From positions 1-8,369 of the forward strand of contig CALEZJ010000363.1 of the NCBI GenBank assembly GCA_937927885.1: DNA of 8,369 nucleotides, given 5' to 3'. The notes under the pieces are model-generated. The model worked only from the letters and a program-made list of their open reading frames with translations, made no database searches and had not been told where the DNA came from. Positions 1 through 5,519 of this stretch are shown piece by piece. Each line of letters starts with the position of its first letter. Within the stretch, counting starts at the first letter, position 1. Position numbers and translations under genes: made by a program. This DNA comes from an uncultured Paracoccaceae bacterium (lineage in GTDB: Bacteria; Pseudomonadota; Alphaproteobacteria; Rhodobacterales; Rhodobacteraceae).

Positions 1-1
1 C

Positions 2-97
2 AGCCCCGACAATGTGTCGATCGAGCTCTTGCAGCGGGGTGCGGCGCTGACCCCGGCCGAACCCTGGGTGTCGATGCCGAACACCGGACATTGGTAA
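2..97 (+). CDS. C-terminal end of a VOC/glyoxalase-family protein (5' truncated by window edge)
   Basis: The frame is open from the left edge to a TAA at 95-97 and gives the last 31 residues of a protein. They contain the stretch [13 protein letters not shown] and end in [12 protein letters not shown]. An acidic residue within an IELLQ-type strand is typical of the final metal-binding beta strand of glyoxalase I-like (vicinal oxygen chelate) proteins, and the EPW...NTGxW tail resembles lactoylglutathione lyase-like proteins of Rhodobacteraceae. If it is a true GloA it would isomerise the methylglyoxal-glutathione hemithioacetal, but the N-terminal metal ligands lie outside the window, so substrate and enzyme class cannot be confirmed. 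The stop codon nearly touches the start region of the next gene on the same strand, so the two were probably co-transcribed. Confidence 0.6.
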   Translation, partial: SPDNVSIELLQRGAALTPAEPWVSMPNTGHW

Positions 98-104
98 TGG
101 GGCG

Positions 105-717
105 TTGCTGAGGCTCGCATGCCTGCTGGCGCTGGTCGCCGCCCCCGCGGCGGCCGAGTGTCGGCTGGCGCTGGCCCTGGCCTTTGACGTCTCGGCCTCG
201 GTCGATGGGCAACCCGGTTGCGCTGGCGGCCTATGTCTGGGCGGGCGCGCGCGAACAGGCGATCGCCGTCGACTGGGCAATGATCGACAGCCCCACCGCG
301 CTGGCGCGCTTTGCCGACCGGATCGAGGGCTACCCGCGACCCAGCGGCGACCCTCTGGGCACATGGTCCGGGCGCACCGGGGTCGGGGCGGCGCTGCGGG
401 CCGGCGGCCAGCTCATGGCCCGCGCGCCGGATTGCGAGGCCCGCACGCTGGATCTGGTCGGGGACGGGGTGTCGAACGACGGACCCGACAGTGCCGACCT
501 GGCCGGGATCACCGTGAATGCGCTGGCGATCGGCGGCGACATGCCGCTGGATCACGACGGGGCGATTGACGGGCTCAGCTTCTGGTACGCAGCGAACATC
601 CTGCAAGGGCCGGGTGCCTTCGTGCTTATCGCCGACGGGTTCGAGGATTTCTCCCGTGCCATGCGGTTGAAGCTGCTGCGCGAATTGCAGCCGCTGCTGC
701 TGGGCGCCCTGCCCTAG
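105..717 (+). pseudogene. Broken DUF1194 (vWA-like, exported) gene: frameshift with internal deletion
   Basis: Two frames together make one DUF1194-type protein. The first, from a TTG at 105, encodes a signal peptide (hydrophobic core, AAA-E cleavage site near residue 17), then CRLALAL and a MIDAS-like DxSxS motif (DVSAS, codons at 186-200). The family match then stops near 206. It resumes in the +1-shifted frame near 208-211 with NPVALAAYVWAG and continues through LDLVGDGVSNDGP and a C-terminal block (GPGAFVLIADGFEDFSRAM) to TAG at 715-717. In intact members as I recall them, some 20-35 residues (an EY..Q..G.A.AL helix) lie between DxSxS and the VALxxxxWxG strand. Here they are absent, so a deletion not divisible by three is the simplest explanation. 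The second frame has an ATG at 184, but a product from it would lack both signal peptide and MIDAS. Function of the family is unknown. A sequencing error alone would not explain the missing helix. Confidence 0.7.
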
Positions 718-1589
718 CCGCGTCGCGCGCCCAGCGCTATGGCGCTGCCCGAGGCAAGGATCAGCGCCATCCCCAGCACCGTCAGCCCGTCGGGCACATG
801 GTCAAAGGCAGCCCAGCCCATCAGCGCGGCCCAGACGAAATGCAGGTAGTTGACCGGCGCGACCAGCGCGGCCGGGGCCTCGCGGTAGGCGGCCGCAAAC
901 AGGAAATGCCCGCCGGTAAAGATCAGGCCCAGCAACGCCATCAACCCCAGATCACCGAGTGACGGCACCGGCCCGCCCAGCGTCGGCAAGGACAGGATAG
1001 CGAAGATCCCGAATCCCACCACCGTGACATACCCCAGCATGCCAAGCGCGCTCTCGCTGCGGCCCAGAACCCGGGTGACGAGGTGAAACGCCGTGGTGAA
1101 GCCGGCCAGCAGCAGGGCCAGCGCCACGCCCCCCGGATGCAGCCCGGCACCGGGGCGCAGGATCACCAGAACCCCGGCAAAGCCCAGCGCCGCCAGCATC
1201 CAGCCTCGCACGCTGACCCGTTCGCCCAGCACCGGCACCGAGAGCGCCAGCACGGCAAAGGGGGCCAGATACATGATGGCCACGGTCTCGCCCACCGGCA
1301 TCAGCCGCAGCGCGTGCCCCATGATCAACGTCGCCACCGCAAGGATGACCGCACGCAGCAGCGTCAACCCCTTTCGCTGCACCCGCCAGACCCCGGCGCG
1401 CGGATGTGCGAGGCCGAGGGCGACCAGAACCACGAGGCTGACACCAAAGCGCACGGCGGCGATCTGTTCCACCGGATTGCGCATCGCCAGTGCCTTGGTG
1501 ATCGTGTCGCCGAGGGCAAACAGCATCACGCAGACCGAGGCCAGGGCCACACCGACCAGCGGGCGGCCGGGTTGCGAAACGGGGGGCAT
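714..1589 (-). CDS. EamA/DMT-superfamily transporter, 291 aa
   Basis: The protein is very hydrophobic, with about ten predicted membrane helices (roughly residues 11-33, 42-61, 75-92, 101-119, 128-145, 153-172, 183-201, 212-234, 239-261 and 267-286). This is the duplicated five-plus-five helix layout of drug/metabolite transporters. The first EamA repeat ends with the family signature of a Gly-Glu pair (122-123) before helix five, then GFAGVLVILRPG. The second repeat has APVNYL (244-249) and FDHVPD (262-267), with Asp where many members carry Glu. Members export or import amino acids, nucleosides, drugs or other small metabolites across the inner membrane; substrate cannot be read from sequence. 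The ATG at 1587-1589 lies 11 bp after the stop of the HMA gene on the same strand and has only a weak Shine-Dalgarno, so translation is probably coupled to that gene. Its TAG overlaps the stop of the convergent DUF1194 gene in a shared CTAG. Confidence 0.88.
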   Translation of the reverse strand: MPPVSQPGRPLVGVALASVCVMLFALGDTITKALAMRNPVEQIAAVRFGVSLVVLVALGLAHPRAGVWRVQRKGLTLLRAVILAVATLIMGHALRLMPVGETVAIMYLAPFAVLALSVPVLGERVSVRGWMLAALGFAGVLVILRPGAGLHPGGVALALLLAGFTTAFHLVTRVLGRSESALGMLGYVTVVGFGIFAILSLPTLGGPVPSLGDLGLMALLGLIFTGGHFLFAAAYREAPAALVAPVNYLHFVWAALMGWAAFDHVPDGLTVLGMALILASGSAIALGARRG

Positions 1590-1600
1590 CCGCGGAGGCG

Positions 1601-1801
1601 TCAGACGGGCGCGGCGGGAAAACCGATCGCGTCGAGCGCGGCAATCGCGGCGGGCGGGGTCAAGGGACCGCTCAGCGTGACGCGGCGCGACTCGGCGTCA
1701 AAGGTCAGTTCGGCCCCGAGGGGTTCAAGCGCGGCCTTGATCGAGGCGCGGCAGTGGCCGCAGGACATGTCGGGAACGGCAAGGGTGAAGCTGTCGGGCA
1801 T
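1601..1801 (-). CDS. Small heavy-metal-associated (HMA) domain protein, CopZ/MerP-like
   Basis: A 66-residue single-domain protein containing VPDMSCGHC, with metal-binding cysteines C14 and C17 (CxxC loop after the first beta strand). The segments that follow fit the beta-alpha-beta-beta-alpha-beta ferredoxin-like fold: helix RASIKAALEPLG, strands ELTFD and RRVTLSG, and helix PAAIAALDAIGF. There is no signal peptide, so it should be cytosolic, like CopZ copper chaperones that deliver Cu(I) to a P-type ATPase. The metal is inferred; no copA or cueR homologue is visible here. The start is set by a near-perfect AAGGAGG 5 nt upstream, the strongest ribosome site in the window, suggesting high expression. 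It leads a two-gene unit with the EamA transporter. The gene symbol is withheld because free HMA proteins are not all copZ orthologues. Confidence 0.85.
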   Translation of the reverse strand: MPDSFTLAVPDMSCGHCRASIKAALEPLGAELTFDAESRRVTLSGPLTPPAAIAALDAIGFPAAPV

Positions 1802-1806
1802 CGGGG

Positions 1807-1813
1807 CCTCCTT
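1807..1813 (-). promoter_or_regulatory. Strong Shine-Dalgarno of the HMA gene
   Basis: On the minus strand this reads AAGGAGG, fully complementary to the 16S anti-SD core, with a 5-nt spacer to the ATG at 1799-1801. It fixes the start of the small HMA protein. Confidence 0.85.
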
Positions 1814-1821
1814 TTGACGCG

Positions 1822-1850
1822 ACGAAAGCCCCGGCGGCCTGCGCTGTCAA
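1822..1850 (-). promoter_or_regulatory. Candidate sigma70-type promoter of the HMA-transporter unit
   Basis: On the minus strand a consensus -35 TTGACA (1850-1845) is followed after 17 nt by TTTCGT (1827-1822), which matches TATAAT at 3 of 6 positions. Alphaproteobacterial promoters often combine a good -35 with a weak -10. The MerR/CueR-type spacing (19-20 bp) and dyad expected for a copper-sensing activator are not seen. The predicted transcript would have a very short leader before the Shine-Dalgarno. Confidence 0.4.
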
Positions 1851-1859
1851 GGGTGGCTG

Positions 1860-1888
1860 TTGTCACGCGGCGCCGGGGTTGTTATGGC
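1860..1888 (+). promoter_or_regulatory. Candidate sigma70-type promoter of pyrE
   Basis: TTGTCA (1860-1865, 5 of 6 matches to the -35 consensus) is separated by 17 nt from TATGGC (1883-1888, 3 of 6 to the -10). This would start transcription about 20 nt before the pyrE ATG. It lies back to back with the candidate promoter of the divergent HMA gene; the two -35 boxes are 9 bp apart. Confidence 0.4.
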
Positions 1889-1904
1889 GCAGCGCAGCCA
1901 GCCC

Positions 1905-1909
1905 AGGAG
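1905..1909 (+). promoter_or_regulatory. Shine-Dalgarno that decides the pyrE start
   Basis: AGGAG lies 7 nt before the ATG at 1917. This favours that ATG over the upstream in-frame TTG at 1860 and ATG at 1884, which have no comparable site and would add residues not expected for the family. Confidence 0.8.
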
Positions 1910-1916
1910 CGCGCCC

Positions 1917-2588
1917 ATGATCCCCTCGACCCACATCGACTCCGCCTTGATGGCCCGCCTGACCGCGCGCATGCTTCTGGACATCAAGGCCGTGCATTTC
2001 AACGCGCGCGAACCCTTCACCCATGCCAGCGGCAAGAAGGCGCCCACCTATATCGACTGCCGCAAGCTGATCTCGTTTCCGCGCATCCGCTCGACGCTGA
2101 TGGATTTCCTGGTCGCCAGGGTGATGGCGACAGCCGGGTTCGAGGCCTTTGACAATGTCGCAGGCGGCGAGACCGCGGGCATTCCCTTTGCCGCGCTGGT
2201 GGCCGAACGCATGGCGCTGCCGATGACCTATGTGCGCAAGAAGCCGAAGGGCTATGGCCGCAATGCCCGCATCGAGGGCGCGATGAGCGAGGGGCAACGG
2301 GTGCTCCTGGTCGAGGATCTGACGACGGATGGCGGATCGAAGCTGTCCTTTGTCGAGGCGATCCGCGAAACCGGGGCAAGCTGCGCGCATACGGCGGTGG
2401 TGTTCTTTTACGACATCTTCCCCGAGACCGTGCCACGGCTGGCCGAGGCCGGTGTCAGCCTGCATTACCTGTGCACCTGGTGGGATGTCCTGGCCGAGGC
2501 GCGGCGCGGCGGTGATTTCGATGTCGAGACGCTGGATGTTGTCGAATCTTTCCTGCGTGCGCCGCGCGACTGGGTGCCTGCGGTCTGA
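1917..2588 (+). CDS. pyrE: Orotate phosphoribosyltransferase
   Basis: PyrE transfers the ribose-phosphate of PRPP to orotate, giving OMP, the fifth step of de novo UMP synthesis in the cytosol. The 223-residue protein contains the substrate segment [12 protein letters not shown] (about 45-56), the [13 protein letters not shown] strand-loop (80-92), the mobile catalytic loop [10 protein letters not shown] (105-114, with its Lys and Arg cluster) and the PRPP-binding motif [10 protein letters not shown] (132-141), where E133-D134 is the acidic pair. The length and the block from LISFPRIRS onward fit the longer Rhodobacteraceae form as I recall it. The ATG at 1917 has an AGGAG 7 nt upstream. No other pyr gene is visible nearby; a hairpin-rich spacer follows, so it is probably transcribed alone. 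All key motifs are intact. Confidence 0.96.
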   Translation: MIPSTHIDSALMARLTARMLLDIKAVHFNAREPFTHASGKKAPTYIDCRKLISFPRIRSTLMDFLVARVMATAGFEAFDNVAGGETAGIPFAALVAERMALPMTYVRKKPKGYGRNARIEGAMSEGQRVLLVEDLTTDGGSKLSFVEAIRETGASCAHTAVVFFYDIFPETVPRLAEAGVSLHYLCTWWDVLAEARRGGDFDVETLDVVESFLRAPRDWVPAV

Positions 2589-2596
2589 GGGCAAGG

Positions 2597-2615
2597 GAGG
2601 GGGCGCCGCCCCCTC
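2597..2615. terminator. GC hairpin after pyrE (first of two)
   Basis: A perfect 8-bp inverted repeat (2597-2604 with 2608-2615) surrounds a 3-nt GCC loop, starting 9 bp after the pyrE stop. No T-run follows directly, so it may act as a weak terminator or 3'-end stabiliser, or be one arm of a dispersed intergenic repeat rather than a classical terminator. Confidence 0.5.
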
Positions 2616-2626
2616 GCGCTCCCCAG

Positions 2627-2651
2627 CCAAGGGGGGCACGCCCCCCTTTGG
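2627..2651. terminator. Second GC hairpin with short T-tract, likely pyrE terminator
   Basis: Eight G/C-rich pairs (2629-2636 with 2641-2648) enclose a CACG loop. The stem extends by CC/GG (2627-2628 with 2650-2651) around one bulged T, and three T residues lie at 2647-2649. This is the best candidate for transcription termination downstream of pyrE. With the first hairpin it forms a compact tandem structure. Confidence 0.5.
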
Positions 2652-2693
2652 AAACCCCGTGGATATTTGAAGACAGATGAGGATCTGAATGCC

Positions 2694-2718
2694 TGACTTT
2701 TTAATGTCAGTCATTAAA
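2694..2718. promoter_or_regulatory. AT-rich island with two nested dyads upstream of dnaB
   Basis: TTTAATG (2700-2706) pairs perfectly with CATTAAA (2712-2718) around a 5-nt spacer. It overlaps a second dyad, TGACT (2694-2698) with AGTCA (2709-2713). The two are mutually exclusive as hairpins. The local A/T content (about 2687-2740) is far above the surroundings. It could be an operator or promoter region for dnaB; no consensus -35/-10 pair with good spacing was found. Confidence 0.3.
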
Positions 2719-2791
2719 TTTCTGTTTTCTCTTAGATGGTTAAGGCCATTCCAAGAAGTCCACGACCAGACGGGCGGTGCATCACGGGGTG

Positions 2792-2800
2792 TAATCCACA
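2792..2800 (+). promoter_or_regulatory. DnaA-box-like nonamer upstream of dnaB
   Basis: TAATCCACA matches the strong DnaA box TTATCCACA at 8 of 9 positions, 69 bp before the dnaB ATG. A single site is compatible with DnaA control of dnaB transcription, but one near-match can also occur by chance. No cluster of boxes that would indicate an origin is seen. Confidence 0.25.
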
Positions 2801-2858
2801 GGGCTATACAGGTTGCGCCGAAGGGCTGGCGATGCGATAGAGAAACCAGTCCCTGCCC

Positions 2859-2863
2859 AAAGG
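2859..2863 (+). promoter_or_regulatory. Shine-Dalgarno that decides the dnaB start
   Basis: AAAGG lies 6 nt before the ATG at 2870. It supports this start over the upstream in-frame TTG at 2813, which would add 19 non-conserved basic residues. Confidence 0.7.
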
Positions 2864-2869
2864 TACCCG

Positions 2870-4360
2870 ATGACCGAGATCGCGACCCTGCGCCCCCTGC
2901 CCGCCCCGGACGGCGAGCCCGCGGATGTGCTGCCGCACAATGTCGAGGCGGAACAGCAGCTTCTGGGCGCAATCCTGACCAACAACGATGTCTATGACCG
3001 CATCAGTTCGATCGTGCGGGCCGAGCATTTCTTTGAACCCGTCCACAAGCGCATCTTCGAGATTGCCGCAGCGCGCATCCAGAAGAACGCGCTGGCCTCG
3101 CCGGTGACGTTGAAAGCCTATATGGAGGATGACGCCGGGCTGAAGGAGCTGGGTGGCGCCACCTATCTTGCGCGCATCGCCGGGGCGGCGGTGGCGTCCT
3201 ATGCCGCGCGCGACTATGCGCAGATGATCTATGATCTGGCGGTGCGGCGCGATCTGATCCAGCTGGGACGCGACATTGCGGCGCGCGCGGCCTCGGTCGA
3301 GGTGGCGAACGAGCCCAAGGAGCAGATCGTCGAGGCCGAGCAGCGGCTCTACAAGCTGGCCGAGCAGGGCGTGGCCGAACGCGGATTCCAGTCCTTCCTG
3401 CGCGCGGTGACCGAGGCGGTGAACGTTGCCGCTGCCGCCTTCCAGCGCGACGGCGGTCTGGCGGGGATTTCCACCGGGCTGGCCGATCTGGACAAGAAGC
3501 TGGGTGGTTTGCACCCGTCGGACCTCTTGATCCTCGCCGGACGCCCGTCGATGGGCAAGACCTCGCTGGCGACCAACATCGCCTTCAACATCGCGCGGGC
3601 CTATCGGCGCGGGCTGCGGCAGGACGGGACCGAGGGCACGGTCAACGGCGGCGCGGTCGGGTTCTTTTCGCTGGAAATGTCGGCCGAGCAACTGGCGGCA
3701 CGGATCCTGTCCGAGGCGGCCGAGGTGCCCAGCGAGCAGATTCGCCGCGGCGACATGAGCGAGGACGAGTTCCGCCGCTTTGTCGAGGTGGCGAAGACGC
3801 TGGAAAACTGCCCGCTGTTCATCGACGATACCCCCGCCCTGCCCATCGCGCAGGTGGCGGCGCGCGCGCGGCGGCTGAAGCGCACGCAGGGGCTGGATGT
3901 GCTGATCATCGACTATCTGCAACTGTTGCGCGGAACCTCGAAGGAAAACCGCGTGCAGGAGGTGAGCGAGATCACCCAGGGTCTGAAAGCCATCGCCAAG
4001 GAACTGAACATCCCGGTGATCGCGCTGTCGCAGTTGTCGCGCGCCGTGGAAAGCCGCGACGACAAGCGCCCGCAATTGTCGGACCTGCGCGAATCGGGCT
4101 CGATCGAGCAGGACGCCGATGTCGTGATGTTCGTCTTCCGCGAGGAATATTACCGCGAGCGCGAGAAACCGGGCGATCACGAACTGGACAAGATGGCCCA
4201 ATGGCAGGCGATCATGGAAAAGGTCCATGGCAAGGCCGAGGTCATCATCGGCAAGCAGCGCCACGGGCCGATCGGCACGGTTGAACTCTCGTTCGAGGGT
4301 CGCTTTACCCGGTTCGGCAATCTGGTGCAGGCCTGGCAGCAGGGCGCGGACGGGTTCTGA
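2870..4360 (+). CDS. dnaB: Replicative DNA helicase DnaB
   Basis: DnaB is the hexameric 5'-3' helicase that unwinds the replication fork and recruits primase. The 496-residue protein has the N-terminal helical domain beginning at PHNVEAEQQLLGAIL (about 22-36), then a linker and a RecA-like ATPase domain. The Walker A motif GRPSMGKT is at 224-231. The Walker B segment is VLIIDYLQLL, with its acidic residue at D348. Sensor-like SQLSRAVE is followed by the helicase motif SDLRESGSIEQDAD, and the KQRHGPIG segment carries K462 and R464, the lysine and arginine-finger pair. A Gly/Arg-rich insertion between Walker A and FFSLEMS (RRGLRQDGTEGTVNGG) is usual in alphaproteobacterial DnaB. The length is normal and no intein interrupts the ATPase motifs. 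It stands alone on the plus strand and converges with hemE 50 bp downstream. Confidence 0.97.
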   Translation: MTEIATLRPLPAPDGEPADVLPHNVEAEQQLLGAILTNNDVYDRISSIVRAEHFFEPVHKRIFEIAAARIQKNALASPVTLKAYMEDDAGLKELGGATYLARIAGAAVASYAARDYAQMIYDLAVRRDLIQLGRDIAARAASVEVANEPKEQIVEAEQRLYKLAEQGVAERGFQSFLRAVTEAVNVAAAAFQRDGGLAGISTGLADLDKKLGGLHPSDLLILAGRPSMGKTSLATNIAFNIARAYRRGLRQDGTEGTVNGGAVGFFSLEMSAEQLAARILSEAAEVPSEQIRRGDMSEDEFRRFVEVAKTLENCPLFIDDTPALPIAQVAARARRLKRTQGLDVLIIDYLQLLRGTSKENRVQEVSEITQGLKAIAKELNIPVIALSQLSRAVESRDDKRPQLSDLRESGSIEQDADVVMFVFREEYYREREKPGDHELDKMAQWQAIMEKVHGKAEVIIGKQRHGPIGTVELSFEGRFTRFGNLVQAWQQGADGF

Positions 4361-4410
4361 TCGTCCTGCCCCTTAACGGAATTGCCCCTGAGCGGCGCTG
4401 CCCCGGGGGA
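4361..4410. other. dnaB/hemE convergent spacer with three TGCCCC units at 16-bp steps
   Basis: The hexamer TGCCCC begins at 4367, 4383 and 4399, exactly 16 bp apart; the first two 16-bp units agree at about 10 positions. I see no good stem-loop with a T-tract on either strand, so terminator function for the two convergent genes is not demonstrated. Confidence 0.4.
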
Positions 4411-5451
4411 TCAGCCGCGGATCGCCTCGATCATGCGGCTGACATTGTCGGGGTTGGCGTCGGGGGTGATGCCGTGGCCCAGGTTGAAGATGTGCGGACC
4501 CTTCGAGAAGGCCTGCACGATGCGCCGGGTCTCGCGCACCAGACCCTCGCCGCCCTCGACCATCCAGTGCGGCGCCAGATTGCCCTGCACGCAGCCATCG
4601 ACCTGCACCGCCCCGGCGGCCCATTCGGCGCTGACCGAATTGTCCAGAGCCACGCAATCCGCCCCGGTCGCACGGGCAAAGCCGACATAACGTTCGCCGG
4701 CTTCGCGCGGAAAGGCGATGACCGGGATACCCGGGTGGCGGGCCTTCAGGGCGGCGATGATGCGCGCGGCAGGGGCCAGCGCGAAATCGTCGAAATCGGC
4801 GCCTTTCAGGCTGCCGGCCCAGGAATCGAACAGCTTGACCACCTCGGCACCGGCGACGATCTGGGCTGAGAGATATTCGACCGTCGCGACCTCGAGCGCG
4901 CCGATCAGCGCCGCGAAACTGGCGCGGTCACGGGCGATGAAGTCATGCGCGGGCGCCTGATCCGGCGTGCCGCGCCCGGCGACCATGTAGGTCGCCACCG
5001 TCCAGGGCGCACCGGCAAAACCGATCAGCGCGGTGTCGCGCGGCAATTCACGGGTCAGGATGCGCAGGGTCTGATAGATCGGTGACAGCGTCTCGTGGAT
5101 CGCTTCGGCAGGCTTCAGCGCGGCCACCCCCGCGGCATCGGTGATCGTGGACAGGCGCGGCCCTTCACCCTCGGCGAACCACAGTTTCGACCCCATCGCC
5201 TGAGCAATCAGCAGGATGTCGGCAAACAGGATTGCCGCGTCAAAGCCAAAGCGCCGGATCGGTTGCAGCGTGACCTCGGCGGCAAGGTCGGAATTGTAGC
5301 ACAGGGACAGGAAATCCCCGGCCTCAGCCCGCGTCGCGCGGTATTCGGGCAGATAGCGTCCCGCCTGCCGCATCATCCAGACCGGTGGCACCGCCTGCAC
5401 CTCGCCGGAGAGGGCACGCAGCAGGGTCTTTTGCGGGGCGGTCTGGGTCAT
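4411..5451 (-). CDS. hemE: Uroporphyrinogen decarboxylase
   Basis: HemE removes the four acetate carboxyls of uroporphyrinogen III to give coproporphyrinogen III in the cytosol, a step of heme and (bacterio)chlorophyll synthesis. The 346-residue protein carries the first signature [16 protein letters not shown] with R28 and R32, the catalytic Asp D78 in LFADILL, the second signature [12 protein letters not shown] with Y155, S210 in LFDSWAGS, and H326 in NLGHGITP. These correspond to known substrate-contacting residues of the family. The frame stays open upstream on this strand, but GGAGG 5 nt before the ATG at 5449-5451 and the N-terminal [14 protein letters not shown] fix the start; an in-frame ATG 24 nt further up lacks such a site. 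The DUF4424 gene lies 68 bp upstream on the same strand, so hemE may be read from its own promoter or as a second gene. Confidence 0.96.
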   Translation of the reverse strand: MTQTAPQKTLLRALSGEVQAVPPVWMMRQAGRYLPEYRATRAEAGDFLSLCYNSDLAAEVTLQPIRRFGFDAAILFADILLIAQAMGSKLWFAEGEGPRLSTITDAAGVAALKPAEAIHETLSPIYQTLRILTRELPRDTALIGFAGAPWTVATYMVAGRGTPDQAPAHDFIARDRASFAALIGALEVATVEYLSAQIVAGAEVVKLFDSWAGSLKGADFDDFALAPAARIIAALKARHPGIPVIAFPREAGERYVGFARATGADCVALDNSVSAEWAAGAVQVDGCVQGNLAPHWMVEGGEGLVRETRRIVQAFSKGPHIFNLGHGITPDANPDNVSRMIEAIRG

Positions 5452-5456
5452 GGAAT

Positions 5457-5461
5457 CCTCC
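5457..5461 (-). promoter_or_regulatory. Shine-Dalgarno that decides the hemE start
   Basis: GGAGG on the minus strand, 5 nt from the ATG at 5449-5451, singles out this start within a reading frame that stays open for more than 600 nt upstream. Confidence 0.8.
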
Positions 5462-5478
5462 GGGTCGCTACCCATGTG

Positions 5479-5507
5479 TCGATGGGGCGTGACGCCGGGG
5501 ATGTCAA
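5479..5507 (-). promoter_or_regulatory. Possible hemE promoter with an 11-bp dyad in the spacer
   Basis: A consensus -35 TTGACA lies at 5507-5502 on the minus strand. At 17-bp spacing the -10 would be CATCGA (5484-5479), a poor match. An 11-bp palindrome, GGCGT-C-ACGCC (5496-5486 on this strand), sits between the two boxes where an operator would act. The evidence is the -35 and position only. Confidence 0.35.
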
Positions 5508-5519
5508 GCGCACCGACTG

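Larger units (their letters stand above)
2590..2686. repeat. Probable dispersed intergenic element (Rhodobacterales GC-hairpin plus GGATATTTGAAGACAGATGA tail)
   Basis: Two tandem G/C hairpins are followed by CCCCGTGGATATTTGAAGACAGATGA (positions 2655-2680). From memory, a GC-block followed by a GGATATTT...CAGATGA tail recurs in intergenic regions of Rhodobacterales genomes, so this is probably a REP-like dispersed element. Only one copy is in the window, so repetition cannot be shown here. Confidence 0.4.

Noticed and set aside
1083..1817. 244-codon plus-strand frame antisense to the transporter and HMA gene
   Set aside because: The product is Gln/His/Arg-rich with no domain, and both minus-strand genes are clearly recognised.
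1822..1850. CueR/HmrR-type copper-responsive promoter for the HMA gene
   Set aside because: The spacer is 17 bp at best and contains no dyad of the MerR-family type.
2590..2870. Replication origin between pyrE and dnaB
   Set aside because: There is an AT-rich patch and one DnaA-box-like nonamer, but no box cluster and no dnaA, repABC or parAB neighbours.
1863..2972. Long minus-strand open frame across pyrE and the spacer
   Set aside because: It is antisense to pyrE, runs through the hairpins and into dnaB, and has no family features. Composition explains it.
2689..2997. Small plus-strand frame starting MPDFLMSVIKF in the pyrE-dnaB spacer
   Set aside because: It starts in the AT-rich island without a ribosome site and runs out of frame into dnaB; no similarity is recognised.
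2804..4264. 486-codon open frame antisense to dnaB
   Set aside because: It is a shadow of the GC-rich dnaB codons. The product is a His/Gln/Arg/Leu-rich string without any recognisable domain, and dnaB on the other strand has all its motifs.
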